From Nitrospinaceae bacterium (lineage in GTDB: Bacteria; Nitrospinota; Nitrospinia; Nitrospinales; Nitrospinaceae), in contig JAJDAX010000241.1 in the NCBI GenBank assembly GCA_029261615.1, forward strand, positions 1 to 12,210: a stretch of 12,210 bases of DNA. The letters run 5' to 3'. How positions within the stretch are numbered: position 1 is the stretch's first letter; the number at the start of each line of letters is the position of its first letter. The notes beneath the pieces are model-generated. The model was not told where the DNA came from, did no database searches, and saw nothing but the letters and a program-made list of their open reading frames with translations. The translations under genes were made by a program, and so were the position numbers. Of the stretch, positions 7,675 to 12,210 are shown one piece after another.

Positions 7675-8458
7675 GGCCCAATAACTCGCACAACTTGTCC
7701 GGTATCGACTCGGCGCGCATCAGCGTTTCTCCGATTAAAAAGGAATGCACCCCTGCCCTCTCGAATTCATCAATTTCTTCACGCCCTCGGATTCCACTTT
7801 CGCAAACCAGAGTCGGATCTCCATTAGCCTTCACTATTTTGAGCAAACGCCTCGTAATATTCAAGTCCGTCTTGCCGGAAGTCAGGTCACGGTTGTTAAT
7901 ACCAATCAAATCGGACTCTGCATAAAAAGCCTTTTCAAGATCCGCTTCATCGTGTGCTTCTACCAGTGCCGGCATTCCAAGCTCAGTTCCAAGTGCTTTT
8001 AAATCGCATAATTGATTTTTATCGAGCGACGTTGCGATCAATAAGAAAAAGTCAGCCCCAAAGGCCCTCGCTTCATAAACCTGATATTCCGAAAAAATAA
8101 AATCTTTCCGAATTACAGGGATCGGGACTTCAAACGAGATACGATCAAGGTAGTCGAGGTCGCCACCAAAATGACGCGACTCCGTGAGAATCGATATAGC
8201 CGCTGCACCGTTTTCTGCATAGGCACGTGCAATAGCCTCAGCATCAAAATGTTCGACAAGGTCTCCCTTGAACGGAGTCCGTCTTTTGATCTCCGCGATG
8301 ATACGTGAACCTTCACCTTCCCGTAGTGCCGGGATAACGGATTTTGGTGCCAACCGACTTTCGATCCGGTTTTTAAGTTCAGACAAGGACCGCTTGGATT
8401 TGGTTTCTTCCAACTCGTCCCTTTTATCCGCAAAAATTTTGTCTAGAATATTTCCCAT
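7658..8458 (-). CDS. trpC: Indole-3-glycerol phosphate synthase
   Basis: Closes the indole ring, with loss of carbon dioxide and water, to give indole-3-glycerol phosphate. A 266-residue TIM barrel. By comparison with characterised family members, the active-site residues are Glu56, Lys58 (EIKRR), Lys118 (IRKDF), Glu167 (LVEAH), Asn188 (IGINNRDL) and Ser221 (CESGI), all present. The odd point is the signature after Lys58: it reads RRTPFKG, where the family normally has a serine-proline followed by a small or basic residue. Ser becomes Thr61 and the residue after Pro62 is Phe63. Everything else argues for an active enzyme. The ATG lies 6 bases after the trpD stop; the 3' end overlaps trpF by 17 bases in a different frame. 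Confidence 0.97.
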   Translation of the reverse strand: MGNILDKIFADKRDELEETKSKRSLSELKNRIESRLAPKSVIPALREGEGSRIIAEIKRRTPFKGDLVEHFDAEAIARAYAENGAAAISILTESRHFGGDLDYLDRISFEVPIPVIRKDFIFSEYQVYEARAFGADFFLLIATSLDKNQLCDLKALGTELGMPALVEAHDEADLEKAFYAESDLIGINNRDLTSGKTDLNITRRLLKIVKANGDPTLVCESGIRGREEIDEFERAGVHSFLIGETLMRAESIPDKLCELLGHDKSG

Positions 8459-8464
8459 CAGCGA

Positions 8465-9472
8465 TCACTCATTGGTCAATCGACACAAATCTTTGAGTTT
8501 CTGCCTAGCTGCCCCGGAATTGATTGATTGTCGTGCTTTGTCGATCCCGTCACTTAAAGAATTCGCAGCCCCACTTGTATAAATGGCCGCACCTGCATTC
8601 ATCAGGGTAATGTCGCGTGGAGGGCCGCCGGAACCGTCAAGAATCTCCCGCAGGATTTTGGCGTTTACCACCGCACCTCCCCCGACAAGATCATCTTCAC
8701 AGCAGTATTCGAACCCAAAACTGGTCGGATCAATTAACCCTTCCGTCACTTCGCCGTCCTTTAATTGTGAAACACGGGTATCTGCAGCCAATGATATTTC
8801 ATCCAACCCGTCTTCCCCATGGACCACCATCGCCCGTTCACACCCTAATCCTTTTAATACCTGTGCGATTGGTTCTCTCCATTTATCATCAAAAACACCA
8901 ATCACCTGAGCTGATACACCCGCCGGATTGGTGAGTGGACCGAGCAAGTTAAAAATGGTTCTAAAACCCAATTCCTTCCGGATCGGCGCGGCGTGCTTCA
9001 TGGCTGGGTGAAAAGACGGCGCGAACAAAAAACCGATGCCAGTTTCTTTTAGGCAAAGCTCTACCCGAGCCCGATCAATATCAAGTTTCACTCCAAGAGA
9101 TGCCAGAACATCCGCACTTCCGGCTTTACTGGAAACTGCGCGGTTTCCATGTTTGGCAACCTTTACACCCGCACCTGCAACAACAAATGCCGCCGTTGTT
9201 GAGATATTAAACGTATCAGCCCCATCACCCCCGGTACCGCAAGTATCAATTGAAGGTGAATCAGGACACGCAATTTTTTCTGATTTTTCACGCATGACCC
9301 GGGCCGCGCCCAGAAGCTCGGGGACGGTTTCACCTTTCATGCGGAGGGCTGTCAGGAATCCACCAACCAGAGTTGGGGATACGGTTCCCTCCATGATGCC
9401 GGTCATAGCGGTCATCATTTCATCCTCGGAGAGATTGATGCCTTCGACTACTTTCTGTAAAAGAGCTCGCAT
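8465..9472 (-). CDS. trpD: Anthranilate phosphoribosyltransferase
   Basis: Transfers phosphoribose from PRPP to anthranilate. The 335 residues match the usual length. The PRPP and magnesium loop CGTGGDG (78-84) with TFNIST after it, the KHGNR motif (107-111), and the SSKAGSAD segment (114-121) are all intact, and the N-terminal helical domain with GGFLTALRMKGET is typical. It is separate from TrpG, unlike the fused enterobacterial form. The ATG begins 12 bases after the trpG stop with a GAGG about 10 bases upstream. Confidence 0.98.
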   Translation of the reverse strand: MRALLQKVVEGINLSEDEMMTAMTGIMEGTVSPTLVGGFLTALRMKGETVPELLGAARVMREKSEKIACPDSPSIDTCGTGGDGADTFNISTTAAFVVAGAGVKVAKHGNRAVSSKAGSADVLASLGVKLDIDRARVELCLKETGIGFLFAPSFHPAMKHAAPIRKELGFRTIFNLLGPLTNPAGVSAQVIGVFDDKWREPIAQVLKGLGCERAMVVHGEDGLDEISLAADTRVSQLKDGEVTEGLIDPTSFGFEYCCEDDLVGGGAVVNAKILREILDGSGGPPRDITLMNAGAAIYTSGAANSLSDGIDKARQSINSGAARQKLKDLCRLTNE

Positions 9473-9484
9473 GATATTTAACCC

Positions 9485-10051
9485 TCAGGCTCCAACAAGA
9501 AAGTTTTTTAAAAGATCCTTGCCTTGAAGGGTCAATATAGATTCTGGATGAAACTGCACTCCCTCGACGGGCAATTCCTTGTGCCGGATGCCCATAATTT
9601 CATCCTGCTCCGTCCAGGCAGAAATCTCAAAGCAGTCCGGAAGGGTCTCACGTTTCACCACCAAGGAATGGTAACGCGTTGCCTGAAAGGGTTGTGGTAA
9701 TCCTTTAAAAACGGTTTTATCATCGTGGTGAATCATTGATGTTTTGCCGTGCATGATTCGGGAAGCCTTGATGATTTCCCCACCAAATGCCGACGCCACC
9801 GATTGATGTCCAAGGCACACGCCGAGTATGGGGATCTTACCGGAAAACTGCTTAACCACATCGATAGAAATCCCCGCTTTTTCTGGAGTGCAGGGCCCTG
9901 GAGAAATCACAATTTTGGAAGGGCTTAATTTCTTAATCTCCTCAACTGTAATTTTGTCGTTGCGGTGCACCTGCATGTCGGCTCCCAATTCACCCATGTA
10001 TTGAACCAGATTGTAGGTGAAGGAATCATAGTTATCGAGCATGAGGATCAT
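9485..10051 (-). CDS. trpG: Anthranilate synthase glutamine amidotransferase subunit (may also serve p-aminobenzoate synthesis)
   Basis: Class I glutamine amidotransferase of 188 residues that releases ammonia from glutamine for TrpE. The catalytic triad is visible: Cys79 in GVCLGHQS, and His168 with Glu170 in VQFHPES. The N-terminal [11 protein letters not shown] and the oxyanion segment [11 protein letters not shown] are typical of TrpG/PabA. Its ATG overlaps the trpE stop in an ATGA arrangement, so translation is probably coupled and the two subunits made in equal amounts. The same subunit often partners PabB in bacteria with a single gene; nothing here shows that. Confidence 0.97.
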   Translation of the reverse strand: MILMLDNYDSFTYNLVQYMGELGADMQVHRNDKITVEEIKKLSPSKIVISPGPCTPEKAGISIDVVKQFSGKIPILGVCLGHQSVASAFGGEIIKASRIMHGKTSMIHHDDKTVFKGLPQPFQATRYHSLVVKRETLPDCFEISAWTEQDEIMGIRHKELPVEGVQFHPESILTLQGKDLLKNFLVGA

Positions 10052-11532
10052 GGCTGCAGCCCTTTTTCAGCAAGCTCAATGGCTTTAAGCAAGGCTTTAC
10101 CCTTGTTCATTGTTTCTTCAAATTCCTTTTCTGGGACTGAATCCGCGACGATTCCCGCACCAACGCCAAGGTAGGCGGTGTTGCCCTTTACAACCAGTGT
10201 CCGGATGGCAATGGCAGTATCCATATTGCCGTTGAAGCTTATGTAACCCACCGATCCTGCGTAAACTCCACGTCTTGTCGGTTCCAATTCATCAATTATT
10301 TCCATTGCCCTGATTTTAGGGGCACCGCTCACTGTACCCGCAGGAAATGAGGCTTCAAGCACATCAAAACTGTCGAGCCCGTCTTTCAACCGACCTCGAA
10401 CATTCGACACGATATGCATGACATGCGAATACCGTTCAATAGTGAACTGCTCATTCACTTCAACGCTATGGGTCTGAGAAACACGACCGAGATCATTGCG
10501 TCCAAGATCTACCAGCATGATGTGTTCTGCGATTTCCTTGTCGTCATCCAATAATTCTTCGGCCAGGCTGATGTCTTCCGCTTCATCCTTGCCTCGTGGC
10601 CGCGTCCCTGCAATAGGACGAACTTCCACATGCCCATTTTCAAGTCTTACCAAAACTTCGGGAGAAGAGCCAACGATCTGCACGTCTCCAAAATTCAAGT
10701 AATACATATACGGAGATGGATTGATCGTTCGCAATGCGCGGTACACCGTGAATGGATCCTGACCCAAGGTAAATTTTAAACGTTGCGCAAGGACAACCTG
10801 AATGGCATCGCCTTCATTAATATATTCCTTGATGCGTTGGACAGCCTTTAAAAAGTCCGGTTTATCAAAATTTGACTCAAAAGTTGCTGGTCCTTGGTTA
10901 CCTGGTGCAATTTTCAAATCGGGAGTTGGCTTTCTTAGAAGCTGTTCCAGTTTTTCGATCTTTTCAATGGTTTCTTTATAAACTTCATCCAGATCACCCT
11001 GATCCGTGTGAGCATTGGATACAATTTTAATGGTGTGGGAAACATTGTCGAAGATCAACAAAGTGTCGGTAATGACAAAAAGGGAGTCTGGAAGGTCTAG
11101 ATCATCTTCCGTGTCGTCGGGGAGATCTTCGAAAAAACGTACCATGTCATAGCTGATGAAACCCACGGCACCACCGAAAAACCTCGGCAGGCGGTCATCT
11201 ACTACAGGTTCGTATTCCTTTAATATTTTGCGGAGAGCCGAAAGTGGTGATTCGCCTTCAATGTTCCGGGTTTCAGTTTCACCATTGGTCTCAATAGTGA
11301 CACTCTGCCCCTGGGTACGAACGATTGTGGAAGGATTACAGCCCAGGAAGCAATATCGAGCCCATTTCTCCCCTCCTTCAACACTTTCCAGCAGAAAAGA
11401 GTAAGGACCGTGACCAATCTTCATGTAAGCGGACACAGGGGTATCGAGGTCAGCAATGATCTCCTTACAAACAGGGATCAGATTGCCCTTTTGGGATTTT
11501 TCCTTGAATTCGTCAATTGAGGGGAACAACAT
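10048..11532 (-). CDS. trpE: Anthranilate synthase component I
   Basis: Converts chorismate and ammonia to anthranilate, the first committed step. At 494 residues it is full length. The catalytic half shows PIAGTRPRG (306-314), [11 protein letters not shown] (337-347), His370 in YSHVMHI, and GTVSGAPK (399-406). The tryptophan feedback site is visible as LLES (47-50) and NPSPYM (271-276), so the enzyme is probably inhibited by tryptophan; these residues favour TrpE over PabB. The N-terminus ([11 protein letters not shown]...GNLIPV) matches the family, which supports this ATG, yet no Shine-Dalgarno lies within 15 bases; no other in-frame start exists before the upstream stop. It is the first gene of the operon, preceded by a 192-base leader with hairpins. 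Confidence 0.98.
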   Translation of the reverse strand: MLFPSIDEFKEKSQKGNLIPVCKEIIADLDTPVSAYMKIGHGPYSFLLESVEGGEKWARYCFLGCNPSTIVRTQGQSVTIETNGETETRNIEGESPLSALRKILKEYEPVVDDRLPRFFGGAVGFISYDMVRFFEDLPDDTEDDLDLPDSLFVITDTLLIFDNVSHTIKIVSNAHTDQGDLDEVYKETIEKIEKLEQLLRKPTPDLKIAPGNQGPATFESNFDKPDFLKAVQRIKEYINEGDAIQVVLAQRLKFTLGQDPFTVYRALRTINPSPYMYYLNFGDVQIVGSSPEVLVRLENGHVEVRPIAGTRPRGKDEAEDISLAEELLDDDKEIAEHIMLVDLGRNDLGRVSQTHSVEVNEQFTIERYSHVMHIVSNVRGRLKDGLDSFDVLEASFPAGTVSGAPKIRAMEIIDELEPTRRGVYAGSVGYISFNGNMDTAIAIRTLVVKGNTAYLGVGAGIVADSVPEKEFEETMNKGKALLKAIELAEKGLQP

Positions 11533-11543
11533 GACAGCACAAA

Positions 11544-11566
11544 ATGAAGAGTCAGTGTCTCTTCAT
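11544..11566. repeat. Perfect 8-bp inverted repeat just upstream of trpE
   Basis: ATGAAGAG and CTCTTCAT flank a 7-base loop. The element ends 11 bases before the trpE ATG. As RNA it would form a hairpin at the ribosome landing site; as DNA it has the symmetry of a dimeric repressor site. Either role is inference. Confidence 0.6.
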
Positions 11567-11576
11567 CGCAAAAATT

Positions 11577-11595
11577 AAAAAAAGCCTCTCAAGGC
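11577..11595 (-). terminator. Terminator-like hairpin (GCCT-TGAG-AGGC plus seven T)
   Basis: On the minus strand a 4-bp GC-rich stem with a TGAG tetraloop is followed directly by seven T residues. It lies 130 bases after the stop of the upstream propeller gene and about 45 bases before trpE, so it could end the upstream transcript or act as an attenuator for trp. The stem is short, so its strength is uncertain. Confidence 0.45.
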
Positions 11596-11614
11596 ATTGA
11601 AAAGCCTTTGAAGG
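11580..11614. repeat. Tandem imperfect direct repeat, 20-base period
   Basis: Written on the plus strand, AAAAGCCTCTCAAGG (11580-11594) recurs as AAAAGCCTTTGAAGG (11600-11614), 13 of 15 positions identical. Each copy is a terminator-like half-palindrome; together they allow alternative pairing of AAGGC with GCCTT. Confidence 0.6.
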
Positions 11615-11625
11615 GGCCCTGTAAA
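11596..11625 (-). promoter_or_regulatory. Possible trp operon promoter
   Basis: TTTACA (11625-11620, 5 of 6 to the -35 consensus) and TTCAAT (11601-11596, 4 of 6 to the -10) are 18 bases apart on the minus strand. If used, transcription would begin inside the terminator-like hairpin, which would rule that hairpin out as a trp attenuator. A weaker alternative, TTGCGC 18 bases from TACTGT, lies further upstream near 11680-11650. Confidence 0.25.
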
Positions 11626-11724
11626 ATACCACTAAATCAAGGGTTTAAACTTCGCACAGTAGCATGAAGCAGGGGGTTTGCGCAAGGCGTTTCAGGGAAG
11701 CTGGTCGACAGTCGAGATTGTGAG

Positions 11725-12210
11725 TCAGGCTTCTATTTGCTTCCAGTCTTCGCCGTCCCAGTGGAGAATCAGACCCAGATCACCGACGGCGTAAATATCA
11801 TCCTCTGAATTTCCCCAGATTGCGGTCAGGTATTCTTCTGTATTTGACTCAATACGGGTCCACTGATCGCCATCGAGATACATGATCATTCCCAGGTCGC
11901 CAACGGCGAACACCATATCTTCGTTTGGACCCCAGATATCGAGGAAAAACTCCATGGTACCCGTCGGCATGTCTTTAAACTCGGCACCGTTGAAGTGGAC
12001 AATCACGCCATCCGATCCACAAAAATAAATATTGTTCGGCCCAAAGCCATAAATACCATAAAGTTCTTCATTTGAGTTGTAAGTCAGCCGCTTCCACGTG
12101 TCGCCTTCCAGTTTAAGTACCAATCCGTCAACGCCAACTGCGTAAGTGGCCTCCGGACAGCCCCAGATACTGGCAATATCGTTATTAGTGCCGGAGCTCA
12201 TGAACTTCCA
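11725..12210 (-). CDS. Tandem-repeat beta-propeller protein, 5' end outside window
   Basis: The frame is open to the window edge (codons for Trp-Lys-Phe precede the first visible Met), and that Met sits inside a repeat, so it is not the true start. The visible 161 residues are four repeats of 38-39 residues, each beginning W.R/M, then a T/S patch, xxIWG, then YAVGxxGxIxHxxGxxW. The protein ends only five residues after the last repeat's Trp (KQIEA). Repeats with this IWG...AVG pattern are known from many uncharacterised bacterial secreted or cytoplasmic propeller proteins; function is unknown. The N-terminus, and so any signal peptide, is not visible. It is followed by a 192-base gap and then trpE on the same strand. 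Confidence 0.8.
   Translation of the reverse strand, partial: WKFMSSGTNNDIASIWGCPEATYAVGVDGLVLKLEGDTWKRLTYNSNEELYGIYGFGPNNIYFCGSDGVIVHFNGAEFKDMPTGTMEFFLDIWGPNEDMVFAVGDLGMIMYLDGDQWTRIESNTEEYLTAIWGNSEDDIYAVGDLGLILHWDGEDWKQIEA

Noticed and set aside
11533..11724. A tryptophan-rich leader peptide for classical attenuation
   Set aside because: Only one TGG occurs on the minus strand of this region and its frame has a stop just before it and no start codon. The short frames that do start (for example MLLCEV and MKRH) contain no Trp.
12199..12201. ATG as the start of the propeller gene
   Set aside because: The codons before it (Trp-Lys-Phe) continue the repeat pattern seen at the other three repeat borders, so the Met is internal.

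Overview
All genes read from the minus strand, so transcription runs from high to low coordinates. Read that way, the window holds the 3' part of a gene for a tandem-repeat beta-propeller protein (12210-11725), a 192-base leader region, a complete seven-gene tryptophan operon trpE-G-D-C-F-B-A (11532-5027), a family 2 glycosyltransferase (5014-4331), two secreted repeat proteins (a leucine-rich-repeat protein, 4300-3500, and an NHL-repeat protein, 3442-1292), and a proA gene whose 3' end lies beyond the left edge (1191-1). No plus-strand gene, tRNA, rRNA, mobile element or CRISPR array is visible.

The trp genes encode every step from chorismate to tryptophan as separate proteins: TrpE/TrpG make anthranilate, TrpD adds phosphoribose, TrpF isomerises, TrpC closes the indole ring and TrpA/TrpB make tryptophan. 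They are packed with gaps of 3 to 17 bases or with overlaps (4 bases for trpE/trpG, 17 bases for trpC/trpF), which indicates one mRNA. The glycosyltransferase starts 12 bases after trpA, and the leucine-rich-repeat gene 30 bases after that, so the transcript may continue into them. The NHL gene has a promoter-like sequence so close to its ATG that its mRNA may be leaderless.

The organism is a Gram-negative-type bacterium: two of the products carry signal peptides for export, and the DNA looks moderate in GC. The unfused trpEGDCFBA order combined with several secreted repeat proteins (NHL, ribonuclease-inhibitor-type LRR, and propeller repeats with an IWG...AVG pattern) would suit Nitrospinota or a deltaproteobacterial-type lineage. 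This is an inference from gene style only and is weakly held.

Most of the window is ordinary biosynthesis. The parts that deserve a second look are the trpE leader (tandem terminator-like repeats that can form mutually exclusive hairpins, an 8-bp perfect inverted repeat next to the start codon, no Trp-rich leader peptide and no visible Shine-Dalgarno), a non-standard signature in TrpC, and the regular repeat architecture of the exported proteins. I saw no convincing undescribed defence or mobile system.
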